A stretch of 64,000 nt of DNA from positions 102,113,982 through 102,177,981 of the forward strand of contig CM051457.1 of the NCBI GenBank assembly GCA_028274465.1. The letters run 5' to 3'. Positions 1 through 12,544 of this stretch are shown one piece after another (within the stretch, counting starts at the first letter, position 1; each line of letters starts with the position of its first letter). The notes under the pieces are model-generated. The model saw only the letters and a list, made by a program, of their open reading frames with translations. It was not told the origin of the DNA and did not search any database. A program made the translations under genes and the position numbers. Source of the DNA: Plantago ovata. Taxonomy: Eukaryota; Streptophyta; Magnoliopsida; Lamiales; Plantaginaceae.

Positions 1-133
1 AAGTAAGGTTAGTCTTCTAATTGACGTGTTTAAATATATACGGCATATACATAATCAATTAACCTGTATGTTAAGAAAAATTTTGAAATTCCGCTGCGTA
101 CCCTAGTGGTAACTCTGACCGTATTTTCTAACA
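1..133 (+). repeat. 3' end of the 5' LTR of a Ty1/copia element (cut by window edge)
   Basis: The first 133 bases match, with few differences, the last ~130 bases of the LTR that ends at 4169 (shared words include AATTCCGCTGCGTACCCTA and the terminal ATTTTCT.ACA). The window begins inside this LTR. It is followed directly by pol-derived sequence, with no tRNA primer-binding site next to it, so the element's left internal part is missing. Confidence 0.85.
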
Positions 134-2082
134 GTTCAGTGGGAGCTTTCGAAGCAGACAAGGGTAATGATATGACACTTTCTAGGCATGCCATAGTCAG
201 TGGGAGTCATGTGATTAGATCAACAGTTGAAACCACACCAATAGAACCCGTTGTCAATCAACCTGTGCAAGAAGTTGCACAAGAGTAGCCTCCCGCTAGG
301 GAACAGGGTTGCGGGGCGCGACTAGCTGCATCAGTGCCCACTGATAGTGTTCGTGTTACACGAAGCCAGAAAAGAAAAGCACCAGAACCAGTCGAGCTCC
401 GTAGGTCGAAGAGGATCCTAAAAGGACCTCAGAAGCAAAGCCTTATGATAGAAGACATCATTGAACTTGATGTCGGTTTATCAGATCGGGAAGATCCCGA
501 GACCTACAAAGAGGCAATAATTGATATTGACTCAAACAAATGGCAAGAGGCCATGGAATTGGAATGGACTCCATGTACTGAACCAAGTTTGGAGCTTGGT
601 AGACTTGCCCCAAGGGGTTAGACCTATTGGGTGCAAATGGATCTTTAAACGAAAGACAGATGTCGGTGGCAAGGTACAAACGCACAAGGCTAGACTTGTG
701 GCGAAAGGCTACACGCAAAGGTATGGCATCGATTACGATGAAACATTTTCACCGGTAGAAAAATTGAATTCCATTCGAATTCTACTTGCAATAGCTGCCT
801 ACTATGATTATGAGATCTGGCAGATGGATGTAAAGACTGCCTTCCTCAATGGCAACCTTGAGGAAGAGGTCTATATGGTACAGCCCGAAGGTTTTATTAG
901 TAAAACCAGGCAAACTGTTGTATGCAAATTACAAAGATCCATCTATGGGCTAAAGCAAGCGTCTAGGAGCTGGAATATCCGCTTTGATGAAGTTGTCAAA
1001 TCGTTTGACTTCGTCAGAAGCAAGGAAGATCCCTGTATCTACACTAGGCACAGCGACAAGGGAGTCGTTTTCATGATCATCTATGTTGATGACATTTTGA
1101 TCATGGGAAACAATGTCTCTATGCTAGAAGAGACTAAAGTTTGGTTATCAAGTACCTTCTCAATGAAGGACTTGGGTGAAGCGAACTACATCCTAGGAAT
1201 CAAGATCTATAGAGATATATCCAAAAGGATGTTAGGATTGACACAGTCCACCTACATCGACAAAATACTGAAGCGTTATAAGATGGACGACTCAAAGAGA
1301 GGCTTTCTCCCAGCTAGGCATGGGATTGTCTTATCAGTTAAGGATAGTCCTAAAACTGATGAAGAAAGAAATGCAATGAGTCGTGTGCCCTATGCTTCGG
1401 CAGTAGGGTCTATAATGTATGCAATGAATTGCACAAGGCCCGATGTAGCATAGGCGCTTATTGTCACTTGTCGACACCAACAGAATCCAGGAGTACCTCA
1501 TTGGACTGCTGTAAAGAACATTCTTAAGTACCTTCGACGGACTAAGGAAATGTTCTTGGTGTTTGGTGGAGAACCAGAATTAAAGATGTCTGGTTATGTC
1601 GACGCTGGATTTGAATCAGATCCTGATGACTTTAAGTCACAAACAGGATACGTATTCAAATTGAACGGAGGAGCTATCTGTTGGAAGAGTTCTAAGCAAG
1701 CCACGATTGCTGACTCATCCACAGAAGCCGAGTACATTGCTGCATCAGAAGCATCGTAAGAAGCTGTCTGGATTTCAGAGTTCTTGAAGGAATTGAGGGT
1801 TGTTCCTGCTCCTAGTCCAATAACAATTTATTGTGACAATACGGGCGCCGTCGCTCAAGCTAAGGAGCCTAGATCTACAAACAACAACAAACATGTACTT
1901 AGAAAGTATCACGTTATACGTGAGATTATTGATAGAGGAGAAGTTAGTATAGAACGTGTCTCTACCACAGACAACGTGGCAGATCCTTTCACCAAGGTCT
2001 TATCAGTGGATGTCCACTTAAGACATTATGCTAATCTGGGTATTAAGCATAAAGGTGACTGGCTTTAGTCCAAGTGGGAGAT
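134..2082 (+). pseudogene. Ty1/copia pol remnant: integrase C-terminal tail, reverse transcriptase, RNase H
   Basis: Polyprotein remnant of a copia retrotransposon, which would copy element RNA into DNA in cytoplasmic particles. From ~160 to 520 lies the basic, low-complexity linker after integrase. The reverse transcriptase follows, with GCKWIFKRKTD, KARLVAKGYTQ, the QMDVKTAFLNG block and the catalytic YVDD (~1080-1100). The RNase H tail has SGYVDAGFESD, SSTEAEYIAAS and a C-terminal block ending about 2068. Breaks: a stop near 285, frame changes near 565-580 in the WSLVDLP region, and in-frame stops at 1451 (expected Tyr) and 1757 (expected Lys). Gag, protease and most of integrase are absent because the 5' LTR abuts the linker. 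The purine tract CAAGTGGGAGA at 2071-2081 is the polypurine tract. The element is non-autonomous and dead. Confidence 0.9.
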
Positions 2083-4169
2083 TGATAGTGTATATGTCCT
2101 AGAGACAGTCCTTATTAAGGGCATGCAGCCCTTATAGAAAGCATATATGTACTATTACACAGGTCAACGTAATATAATATATGTTTGTTGTTTGACTATT
2201 GAGTATCGCTTTCATATTTATATTACACCAGGCACAGCATGTCATATCTCTATTCCTGTCTGTATTGATATCAAACATGTCCCCTCGGATAGATGACCGA
2301 TCACACAGATAGTGGGAGCTATGTGAGTTATCATCTATCCCAAACTATCCCGAGTCGAGGTTCATCTCGGATGTAGGGGTCTGAATTAACCAGCTGAGAC
2401 TAGTATGCGTGGAGGTTATACTTGTTGGAGCAAGTGTGAGCCGATCTCACGGCCACGAAACGGATGGACAATCAAGAAACGTTCCCATAACTGCGCAGAG
2501 TTGTTCGAAGGATGATTACCGGACACTCCCATCGATGTATACTCTACACCGAAGTGTCTATGGGAACCGGTAAGTTGTCGAAGTGATGTCAGTCGTCCTT
2601 TGGACTTACATGACTTTATCATCACATTTGTTGTCCCATATCCTTGGTGGACCCGTCGATGTCAGCTCTGAATAAGCAGTTGACCCAAGACACGATCCAG
2701 GATTATGGCTACATACAAATGGGGATGATAAGTGTTTCTGTGAAGGATTCATCTCTCATGTGTAGCACAGGAGAGCACTGCTCATAGTCGTTCATAGTTG
2801 TGATTGGTAAAACCGCTGGCCAGCGTATCAATATTATTATGATAGTCATAATAGATATTGGATTCACCATGCAACTCACTGAAGACGCCCGTGGATGTAT
2901 TATTGGGATAGACACTTCATCGATCTTAAATACATTCGAGTCAGTCAGATGAAGGGACGTTACCATCGCCGCGTTGAGCGCAACAGACTTCGCAACGAAA
3001 GGTTTTTGCTTTAAGAAACCTCTCAAACGTCCTCATTTCCTCATGTATTAATATTACAAATGGAACCGTCTAGGAATTCCATTTTGCCTTGTCTATGACT
3101 TGCTTAATACAATGAGGCCCTATGGGTCACACTATGTGGTGATTCAGCTTATTCGAATATCCTTGAAGATGGAATCGCAATTAATTTGGAATTAATTGTG
3201 ATTGATGGATTATAATTGATTTGGAATTAATTATAATATTTTGTGGCTCAATTAATGATTTGGAATTATTAATTGAATTGGTTGATTAATTGTATTTTAT
3301 GTAAATACAATTAAAGATTATATTTTAGAAATATAATAGAGGTTTGATTTGAAAGGATATGTTAATTTGGAATTAATATATGCACATGGGCAAAATCTAC
3401 TTGGAGTTTGAATTGTCTTAGAACTATAAATGGGTCCCAAAATCGGGACCCACCTAACCTCCCTGGGGGCGCGCGCGCAACTGAGATAGGGGAAGGAGTT
3501 CGACTCCTTCCTCTATTAGAAGTCCAAGGGATAAGTTAGATTTTCCTGATTGAGTTCTAACTTGATTGGGAATGAATCTAGACTTGAATTGGTTTCCTAG
3601 TGCGATAAAAATTAGATTATTATTCCTTTATGAAGTCTAATTGCTTATGCTTAGACTTCTATTGACTACTATATATAGTAGACTATTAGAGAGCTTTTGA
3701 CATAGACTTTCACACATTTCAATACACAGACTTATAGTTAGTCTATCAGTTTTCTTAGAGAAAATAAAAGTTCTCCCCTACCTCTCCCTAGCCTCACGCC
3801 CGCCACCCCTCACTGGAGGAAAACCGCCGCTCCATCTTCTTGGACACACAAAGAATATCCTAGCATTCTTTCCGATAAGCTGTTCATCCGTGGATACCAA
3901 GGTTGAGGTTCAAGGAGCTGGAAACTAACTTTTATTGTCTTGCAGATAATCAAAGTATTGCAGATATCTTCGACTTCGACGAAGGAGAAGATACACCGGA
4001 CTATTACGAAGACTTGGTACATGTGCTTGCTTTGGAGTATTGTAAGTCTTCTAATTGATGTGTTTAAATATATATACGCTATATACATAATCAATTAACC
4101 TGCATGTTAAGAAAATTTTTGAAATTCCGCTGCGTACCCTAGGGGTAACTCTGACCGTATTTTCTTACA
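2083..4169 (+). repeat. 3' LTR of the copia element (~2.1 kb)
   Basis: The LTR begins TGATAGTGTATATGTCC right after the polypurine tract and ends TTTTCTTACA, giving TG...CA termini. A second, reverse-oriented copy of nearly the same length occurs at 40460-42548 with exact target duplications, which fixes both boundaries here. A TATA-like CTACTATATATAGTAGAC lies near 3665-3680, so transcription would start downstream of it. The following five bases are GATTT; the left flank of the element is outside the window, so the target duplication cannot be tested. Confidence 0.9.
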
Positions 4170-4633
4170 GATTTTACTAGTGAAAACCGAAGAACAATAT
4201 CAACAACAAGTTGACAAACCACAATCAAACTGCAGAAAGTAGTAACTTCCTGACACAACCAACAACAAAAACCTCAGAATTTCAACAGATAGTACGTTAC
4301 GTTTGCGGAAGAACCAAATCAACAATAGGATCGGAAAAAAACTTGAATCGGTATGATTCGGCGAATGATACCATATAACAAACTACGATTTACTTGAAAA
4401 TAACTTCAACCAATAGTTGAAGCAGAAATTGACATTGAACTGAATTGGACTTTACAGAAGGATTACAGAGAATTGAGTACAAAACTCAAGAAACGGAACA
4501 AGTGAAGAACATAACATACAGGGGCAAAAGGGTAAACTTACTATCCCGACGGCTACTTACAAAATAATAAAATAATTCGGGGTACATCTTTTACTGCAGA
4601 GAGTACAAGCTAGTATTGCACAATATAAAAGCG
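4170..4633. other. Short intergenic stretch between two transposons
   Basis: AT-rich, adenine-heavy sequence on the plus strand with no convincing ORF, splice signals or repeat ends. It may be retrotransposon leader or host flank, but I see nothing decisive in it. Confidence 0.4.
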
Positions 4634-5089
4634 CACTACAACAAAAAATGCTTATTGAGACACAAAAATCTGTCCCAACATATACCATATTGAGACACTT
4701 TTCATTTTTGAGACACACAATATTTTGTGTCTCATAAACTGCCGTCTCAATAAGTTTGAGACACTTTTTTTTCTGTCACTTAATCTTAGATTACGGGACA
4801 TCGATTAGTATCCTTCAGCGTGATATTGAGACACAAATTACTATTGTCCAGAATAATATACATTTTTAAAATATTTTTCTTGAGACACTTGTCTCTGTCC
4901 CTATACATATTTAGGGACATTCTAATGTATCTCAATATAAATATATATACTTTTTTAGTAACTATATTAACTCAATTATTAGTGTCCCGTTAATATTTTT
5001 GAGACACTAATTATGCACCATTGATCATATTCTTAGTGTCTCAAATTCATATTTGAATTAATGATTTAGCTAAATGAGCAAACCATATC

Positions 5090-5158
5090 GGGTGTTGCGA
5101 GAATCGAACTCGCAATCTCTCACGTAAAGCGAGAATCATACCACTAGACCAAACACCC
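5090..5158 (-). tRNA. tRNA-Pro-derived sequence inside CACTA element D (probably not a functional tRNA)
   Basis: The minus strand reads as a 69-nt tRNA-like fold. The acceptor arms GGGTGTT and AACACCC pair perfectly. The D arm contains TGGTCTAGTGGTATGA (A box), and the T arm GCGAG-TTCGATT-CTCGC is perfect (B box GTTCGATTC). Overall it follows plant tRNA-Pro, but three bases are lost in the anticodon arm, so the anticodon is no longer a proline one. Relative to ordinary tRNA-Pro both acceptor strands have changed in a compensating way, which keeps pairing. A related block lies in element C (46893-46962). Confidence 0.6.
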
Positions 5159-6547
5159 AAACATATAAAAAGCAAAAAGCATGACTGATTCATATAAAAA
5201 AAAAGTACTAATAGCGATACAGTAGCACTCTATGACTAAAAATTTAACCAACAGTACCAACCTCTTGAACTAATTTCTTATGGTACATTTGGGTTGAAAA
5301 ATTGAACAACTCCAAATTTATTAGTTTTACAAAGAACAAAACATTATTCAGTCATTTCAATATCAATTTTCTTCATTTTTCAATCTGGATAAACTTAAAG
5401 AAAACATCAAAAAACAATTACTGCATACCTTCAAAACATCTGTTAGAGTTCACGTCAGCTCGGTAATTCAGGCAACACAACAAATCTGGTTGCTTCCCTA
5501 TCATGGAATAGGTATCAATTGCAATATCAATTACGTAGTAGTAACTAGGAGGGATTTGAATTAAGAGAACAAAGCTACAACTCAGTGTATTATTCTACAT
5601 GTAATTTATTGAGAAATGAAATGCAAACAAAAAAATGGAACCAAAGAAACAAGACAGATACCAGCAGGAAAGACGTAAATTGCCAGAATACTATTCATCA
5701 ATAACTTTGACTGAGTCTCTGTAGTACTACTTCGGATTAGTATCTAAACATAAAACCCTCGTACCTGATATTACTCCAACTTTGAAACACTCTCAATCAC
5801 CCAACAATAGAAGTGACATTCTTTATAATCACTCGAATCAGCTGCAAAATGTGAAATTTACCCTCCAGAACAGAACGCTTTGCCAACAGAAAAGATGTAA
5901 ACTTCTCAAGTTATCCCAACATAAATGTGGGCATATCCATTGCTGCCATAATTTAAGAAATGGTACACCTCAGCTTCAAATGAAAACACAGTAAAATAAG
6001 AGGTTTTGGTAAGAGAGAGACATTAGAGAGTTATGGAAGTTTATACCTTAATGATGCCGGACTAGAAAAATTACATGGAAGAATGCATATATATGGTCAA
6101 TTTTAAGGATGATCTCTGGCTGAATGCCTACAATTCAGGTAATCAGTTAGAAATTGTAAGCGGATATTCAAATAAAAATGTTGCAAACATTTGTATCTCT
6201 TTAATCCTATATGTCTTAATTCATCAGAGTTTAGTTGTTAACCAGTACTTGAACATTGTTAAACGAACATTTATTCCTTATTATCAAAATTGCCTTATAC
6301 TTTGATCAACGGTGCAAAAAACATTCCATCAAAGTGCCTAATTCTTATTCCAGCATACAATTGCTAATACTAGAGTTTATGACCACTACTTAACAATCAA
6401 CTTCATCACAATCTTGCTGATCAGACTAAATCACATCTGGAGTACATGTTAAAGCGGTTTAAGATAGAAATAATATTCATATACACGACATTCTTTGGCG
6501 ATGAAGCTCAGCATAACGTTAAAAAATACTGAAAATACTTTACCAAC

Positions 6548-7700
6548 CTCTTGTGGCAACAGACATCTCCCTTTTGCTGGTCCTAAGCTGTGGAATACCT
6601 GGAAAATTTATTATGTTATGAACTTATACTTGAGAGGAGAGAACATGTATGATGCCAAGTTAATAAAATGAGAGAGTATATCACTGAGGAGAAAGTAACT
6701 TACATCAGGATCGACAAACAGTAAAGTACCAATACCAACATGGGATCTCAAATTGAGAACTAGTAGTTCTGGAGAAACATGAAATGTCAAAATTGAACTA
6801 CAGTCAACAACTGGTATCAACACATGAAATAAGTTTGCTATCCCAACACCAAAAGTGTTCCCATCACAAATACAATTGTTGAACATGTATAAAGTCCACC
6901 AAAATACTACTCATACTTGTCTAAGTATCATTCAACTCATCCAGACACTATGAGAACATAAGTAGCACACAATTCGTGGAAGCACAATGCAACAATGCAC
7001 ATAGAAGCATTCTTCAACAAGCTACACAGACTGCACATTTACCTATATTACAGGAAATGTATTTGCATAGATAGTCTCAGTCACAAACAGATGCAAAAAT
7101 TTGATTAAAATACCCAGCGACTCAAGTTTACTGAATTAAGCAAATCATTTAATGCAAAAAACACATGAGACCAGGTTCGGAATGGAAATGGAGATTATTC
7201 TACAAGCACTTGAGAGCAATACAATAACAGGAATGAAAAGTGAATATAAATCACTGTATGATCTCCTTTTAGTACCCACTCCATCACATATCAATACAAA
7301 GCATGGGAAAATGTAAAAGTTGATCCTCTAAAGAATTAACATAACATTGCGCAGGAAATTAAATAGGATGATTGTAGTCCAACATGCCAAAAATTGTAAA
7401 ATGTAAAAAGTTAACCATTCAAATGACTAAGAAGATGAGTGAAAATAGAATACCGAGGTGGAAAGCCAAGAAACGTGCCGATAGTATCTCCGTGATCTGG
7501 ATAATTTCACAAGGGAGAGCTAATGTTTCACTTTTCTTATTGAACACAGATGCAATTATCATTCTATTCACACCAGCACCACCATCTCCCTAACAAAACC
7601 AGAAACAATAAATTCACTACGATTCAGAAGATTTTTAATGAATACTATCACTGCAAACTTACAACATCTTCCCGCAAGGCATCATGTGCAGGCGAACCAT
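6548..7700 (-). pseudogene. Captured host-gene exons (unrecognised) inside CACTA element D
   Basis: Several open stretches on the minus strand are bounded by plausible splice sites. Exon 7663-7700 (GSPAHDALREDV) ends at a GTAAGT donor. Exon 7454-7589 (GDGGAGVNRMIIASVF..., LALPCEIIQITEIL) follows a TTAG acceptor. An exon ending at 6704 (SILTFHVSPELLVLNLRSH, then GTLLFVDPD) ends at GTAAGT. Exon 6548-6598 continues without a stop. I do not recognise the protein. Coding-like exons in element orientation inside a CACTA element fit transduplication of a host gene, a known habit of plant CACTA and MULE elements. No start or stop codon could be fixed, and some exon borders are guesses. Confidence 0.45.
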
Positions 7701-9412
7701 CTGCTTTGCAGAAACATCATTAATACATTTCAGCTCTCTGCTGGGATATCAATCAAGTTGTTCCTGAAAAATTAAATGAATCTTTTCATAAAGTTTATGC
7801 TTTTAATCAAGTTGCTGCCTGATAATCTTAAGGATTCACATAGAAAGTACCATTATTCCCTGTTCAGGACATAACTATGATTTCCATGGTGATGAGCATA
7901 AATCAATTCAGCCAGTGAGTCTTTGTCCTTTTTGCTAACATTCTGCAACATCTGATTATCAAATGTATTAGTTAGACCAAGAATGTGAAAATAAAAATTG
8001 CAACAATCTTTTAGAGGAAGCGTGTACCAGATCATACATGTAATTGTACCTATTACCTTGGACATTCTGAAAGATGACTTGAGTCTTGACTTTATATATA
8101 TTGACTTTTAGCATGTCCTATCTAATGTGTAAAACCTTCATAAACCCTTTAAGAGTCAATATAACCTTCAGTGGTTTCCCTACTTCACCAGCTTTATGTT
8201 CTTACAATCTTTCCATGGACATGGGAATATGAGATCCTAACTAAAGAAAGCCACGTCGATAAATTATCCAATATGAACAACAAACGACCCCAATCTTCTT
8301 AAGTTTGCGCAACGGTAAACAACTGAGTCCGCCATTTTCTTACCACTAACATAAAGATTCACACAGTCAACAATGATCCAAAATAGTTAAAAATGCTGAA
8401 ACATACCATTGGATAGCATTTCCGACTTAACCGCAGTGGCCTTCGTCTCGACCAAGTAGCGCCATTTCTGTTTGTGATCAAACAGCTACAGAACTCTCAA
8501 CCAAGTAGTGCCATTCCTGTTTGACTTCTAACAGACACAACCAAACCTTCTTCAGACAATTAACTTAGATGATAACCAAGCTTCAAGTCATGTGCTTACT
8601 CCAACAATTTTCTGGACTTAAAAGCCAATCCAACAAACCATAATTGTAAGCCAAGAGCCCTTTTATGTCTAAAACAGTTCCACAAATTACATTTAATCAA
8701 CTCAGAAGCTACAAAAACATCCCAAGCCATAGAGACAAAAAGTTACAAAGAATTAATTTATCATAGCCTACTTTTTACTTTCAATCAATCCATCCAACCT
8801 ACGGAAGAGAAGGAAACAAAAAAAACTTAAAAGAGCTTTCGCCCCTTAGTATGCCATGGGCGAAGAATTGCTTCTCACCAAATAACTCAAAAAATTGAAC
8901 AGGCTGATGAATCTATCAACTAGTTTCAATACACCGCTAACAGAAAAACAAAGTTGAATACCGTCCCAGATCGCTTTCCCCAAAACCAGTACTTAGAAAT
9001 TATTAACACAACCAAGAACAAACCTAATTAGAAATTATGAAAATCTAACAATCAACAAAAGATATCAATTAAAAGAATAAGATTAAGAAATACATGGAGC
9101 AAATCTTACTAAAATAAAATAAAACTTTTTGTTATATTAATTTTATTACTAATACTATTGGGACACAATATTTATTCTACCTATGAGTGTCCCAATAGGT
9201 AGAATAAGATGTCTCAACAAAATCTTTTAGGGATACTTATGAAAAAGTATCTCTAAATAGTGATTTTGAGAGAACTTACCCTATAAAATAGTATCTCCAT
9301 ATGTTATTCATGATGAGACAAAATTATATATGTGACTTAATAATATAATATTGAGATACATGTAAAAAGTATCTTAAAAAAATTGTCTCTATATGCCTGT
9401 TTTGTTGCAACA

Positions 9413-10167
9413 CGACTTTATGAAGAGAAGTGCGATTTCTATTCTGCCGCTTTAGTTGGGATTTCGCTGAAGAGTCCCTGCCCTTTGTTCTCTTTATCAC
9501 TTCAGGTCAGGTACTCTAATAATAATCTCCAAAAATATATAGGAGTTTCTCCTCTTCATCATACCATTTGCGGTGAACATCCATCTCACTCAAAAACACT
9601 CCCCTTTTTTTCAAATTGATTTTTATCTTCAATGGATTTTCAAATAACAACGGGTTAGGTTTTATAAATTTTGTGGTTCATGCCTTATTTGAAAAACTCA
9701 TGAGTCACAAGGTGTGTTATTTATACTACATCATTTACGCTATATTCATGTTGATGCAATCATCATGATTCATGAGTTAAAGCGCACATATGAATTTATT
9801 AGTATATTCTTTCTTTCAGAGGCTATGACACATTGTTCTTGTTCATTAATTTTAAGTTTACTCACAGTCACACTAAATCATATGAAGCGTGAGAGCGGAC
9901 AATAACTCTGTTGGAAAATTTCCTAACGGAACTTGTACGTACGATCTCTTTTCTATGTACAATCGTAATATAATGATAAATGATAATTTATGTTAGTGTG
10001 TATTTGATGTGAGCCCAAAATAAACTGGTTCGACCACAATAATTCCATTTGCTAAATATCAACAAGGCAACCGATCTTAAAAACTACACAACAAAATTCT
10101 TTCGTTTTCCTTTTAAACAAGGTCTCTCGTATCAAGGACCTTACAATTTGTACCAATAAATACACAC
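9413..10167. other. Intergenic, downstream of the S-protein homologue
   Basis: No gene recognised. Short plus-strand ORFs here have no family resemblance and no splice support. The 3' untranslated region of the minus-strand gene at 10168-10641 probably lies in the last few hundred bases. Confidence 0.4.
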
Positions 10168-10641
10168 TTAAGCCCAAGCACAGTTAGTCTTTGGGCCAGT
10201 TTTGAGATCCCAATTACAAACTTTTTCCATGGTCATATAATTAGAATTTTGATTACTAAAATAAAATCCGTCACGTTGTACAGACCAGTAACAAGCGTTC
10301 AGGTCGTTGTTTTCGCATCGTTTGCCCGATGAAGACTTATCAAAAACGTCAAATACCTTTTCGTTGTTCTCCCAGTAGAAATGGCACCAAAATTGACTAC
10401 TTCCCATAACGCTATCACAGAATTTCCAATGAAAATCTTCATTCAAGGGGAGCACATTATTCCCTAAATCGTTATCTTTGGATTGACAACGCAACTGCAG
10501 TGGAGCTGTGCCTGGTGGTAGATGATTGAGTATATGAACCTCGTACTGGGTTGTCAAAACACAAGCAAGTGCCAATTCATGGAAATGATGAAAGGATAGT
10601 AAAATGAGAATGTTAATTGTGGTAATTAAGAAGTACTTCAT
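10168..10641 (-). CDS. S-protein homologue (plant self-incompatibility protein S1 family)
   Basis: A single-exon gene for a 157-aa secreted peptide. It starts with a hydrophobic signal peptide (residues ~1-26, MKYFLITTINILILLSF then cleavage near ELALA-C). The mature part has the S1 layout: VHILNHLPPG at the first strand, LQLRCQSKDNDLG (the CxSKDNDLG hallmark), FHWKFCDSVMGSSQFWC, an acidic region, GKRC, YWSVQRDGFYFS and a final CNWD. Multiple cysteines are available for the disulfides typical of the family. Poppy S1 is a pollen-rejection ligand, but most homologues have no known role and form large families, so only secretion and fold are predicted. The length is normal and no damage is visible. 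It is isolated among transposons. Confidence 0.9.
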   Translation of the reverse strand: MKYFLITTINILILLSFHHFHELALACVLTTQYEVHILNHLPPGTAPLQLRCQSKDNDLGNNVLPLNEDFHWKFCDSVMGSSQFWCHFYWENNEKVFDVFDKSSSGKRCENNDLNACYWSVQRDGFYFSNQNSNYMTMEKVCNWDLKTGPKTNCAWA

Positions 10642-11180
10642 AGCTATTATTCAACTTTTAACTTTCAAGATTGCTAAAGGTTTTTGAAGGGCACTTAAGT
10701 AGTTAAATTTGGTAGGAATCATTTTTGTGATAGGGAGGGTAAGAGGGAAGCTTGAGGTTAAAACTTCAACATAAATTGGAATCGCTTATTTCTTTGGCTT
10801 ATGAGACTCTTTTTTTTTTCTTTTTCAATATAAATGGTGTTTTTATATACTAATATTAGTAAATTCAAAAGCAAACGTAAATATATAACCATCTCTTCAA
10901 CAAAAACTAGATTGTTCAACCTTGTCATAATTTTGTACTATGTGTCAGCTTGCAACTACATCAGTGCATAATGATCTAAACTTTGTTCACTCGCGCTCGA
11001 TTAGTATCGTGAACAATTAAGTGCTTCTGTAATTTTCCAAAACTAATGAAGTATTGGTCACTAAAAAAAACATCGGGGGTGTATTTACAAAAGGATACAT
11101 TTTGTTAACATCAGTGTTTCATTTAAAACGTCATTTTTCTCAACAATATTAATCAACTTTTTTTAAAGTCAAAAATAAAC
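10642..11180. other. Intergenic upstream of the S-protein homologue
   Basis: AT-rich region that must contain the promoter of the minus-strand gene. A poly-T/poly-A run lies at ~10809-10825. I see no other gene. Confidence 0.35.
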
Positions 11181-11189
11181 AGTATCCCA

Positions 11190-12538
11190 TAAGTTTTTCT
11201 CGAATCTGGATACCTTCATCAAATGGATCTGCCTCTAGTTCTATTTTCTATCAGCATTTTCAACCGGAGTTTCCTGTGGTCACTTGGGGTGACTGGATTT
11301 GGGCACCTTACATACCACCTCGACGCTCTGTCACTCTTTGGTGGGCTATTCATGATAAATTGCCTACACTGGATCACTTATGTCACAATGGGTTCATGGG
11401 ACCGTCTTTTTGCGTTTTCTGTAAATTTTCGGGTGAGGATATTGATCATATCTTTGTGCATTGTCGTTTCATTCAGGATATTTGGTACCGTATTTTGGAT
11501 GTTTTCCATCTACATATGCCCGCTATCTATAGCTTGAATGAATTGGTGCTTTTTGCCATGTCTCAGACCTTCAGCTCTCAGGTTGGCTCCACTTGGCGTC
11601 TTGCTTTTGTCACCTTGATTTGGTTAATCTGGTCTGCCCGGAACAGGTGGATTTTTGATAATGTTCCTTTCTCACGACACTCCATTATTCTCTCTCTTAA
11701 GTCCTTGATACGGGAGCAGCAACATTCTTTGAAAGGTTCTATGTTCAATACACAGGAGGATCTTTTCACTATTCATTCACTTGGCATACGGGGTGTGCTA
11801 GGGGCAGCAACACTACTGTGGAGGTTCGATGGTATCCCCCTTTATGGGGCTGGATTAAATGCAATGCGGACGGCAGTGCTATGGGGTCCCCGGGTGACGC
11901 TAAAGCCGCGGGAGTTTTTCGTAATCATTTTGGACATGTTTTTTGCGGTTTTGACAATCATCTAGGTTGCGCTTTTGCATATGAGGCTGAGCTTGTGGCA
12001 GCCATGACTGGAGTGGAGTTGGCTTGCCAACAAGGTTTGTATCGTCTTTGGCTTGAGACGGATTCTACCTACGCCTTTTTCAGTCTCGTTCCACAACTGT
12101 TCCTTGGAAGTTTAGGAATCGCTGGCTACGGGTTCTGGATCTTCTTCTTACTTTGAAGTTCAAAGTCTCACACATCTACCGCGAAGGGAATGGGGTTGCT
12201 GATATTCTCTCTAATCATCACTCTCTTGGTGTATGGCTCCATCAGCTCGATGTTATTGCTCCTCAGGTTGCCAAAGATGTATCCGGACAGCCTTACTATA
12301 GGATCATGCAACTTTAACGCACACTCTTTTTTCCATCTGTAGGTTTTTCCCAATGGGTTTTACTATAGATGGGTTTTAACGAGGCCCGCGGTTGCAACCA
12401 GGGATCACTTTCCCTGGGTTTTAGGTTTGCATTGTTACCTTTCTCACTTTAGCCGTGTGTGGCTCTTTGTTTTGTTGCTACTTGAACGTCTTGTACTTTT
12501 CAATTTTTTCAATATATGCTTCATTCATTCAAAAAAAC
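11190..12538 (+). mobile_element. 5'-truncated L1-type LINE remnant (zinc-binding and RNase H part)
   Basis: The 3' end of a plant LINE. The zf-RVT domain (PPRRSVTLWWAIHDKLPT, then CVFCKFSGEDIDHIFVHC) sits at ~11310-11490 and a linker with IWLIWSARNRWIF at ~11620-11660. After a frame change around 11810-11850 comes an RNase H domain (GWIKCNADGSA, YEAELVAAMTGVELA, LWLETDSTYAF). A second frame change near 12090 leads to HIYREGNGVADILSNHHS and a stop near 12317. The 3' untranslated part ends in a short A run at ~12531-12537. The reverse transcriptase and endonuclease are missing, so it is a dead 5'-truncated insertion. Confidence 0.85.
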
Positions 12539-12544
12539 ATTTTC

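Larger units (their letters stand above)
4634..9412. mobile_element. Diverged CACTA-like DNA transposon D, non-autonomous
   Basis: The left end reads CACTACAACAAAAAATGC then TTATTGAGACAC. The right end, reverse-complemented, aligns to the same stretch: 20 of 24 bases of the CAACAAAA...GAGACA block match. The outermost bases have decayed (GTTGCAACA in place of GTTGTAGTG) and no 3-bp target duplication is visible. Both ends carry many copies of the subterminal motif GAGACAC/GTGTCTC in both orientations, typical of CACTA (En/Spm) elements. No TNP2-type transposase is seen. The interior carries a tRNA-Pro-like block (5090-5158) and exon-like host fragments (6548-7700, minus). The remaining interior is AT-rich without recognisable genes. 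Confidence 0.7.

Noticed and set aside
4631-9415. A target duplication for CACTA element D
   Set aside because: GCG on the left and CGA on the right do not match; identity as CACTA rests on inverted ends and subterminal repeats only.
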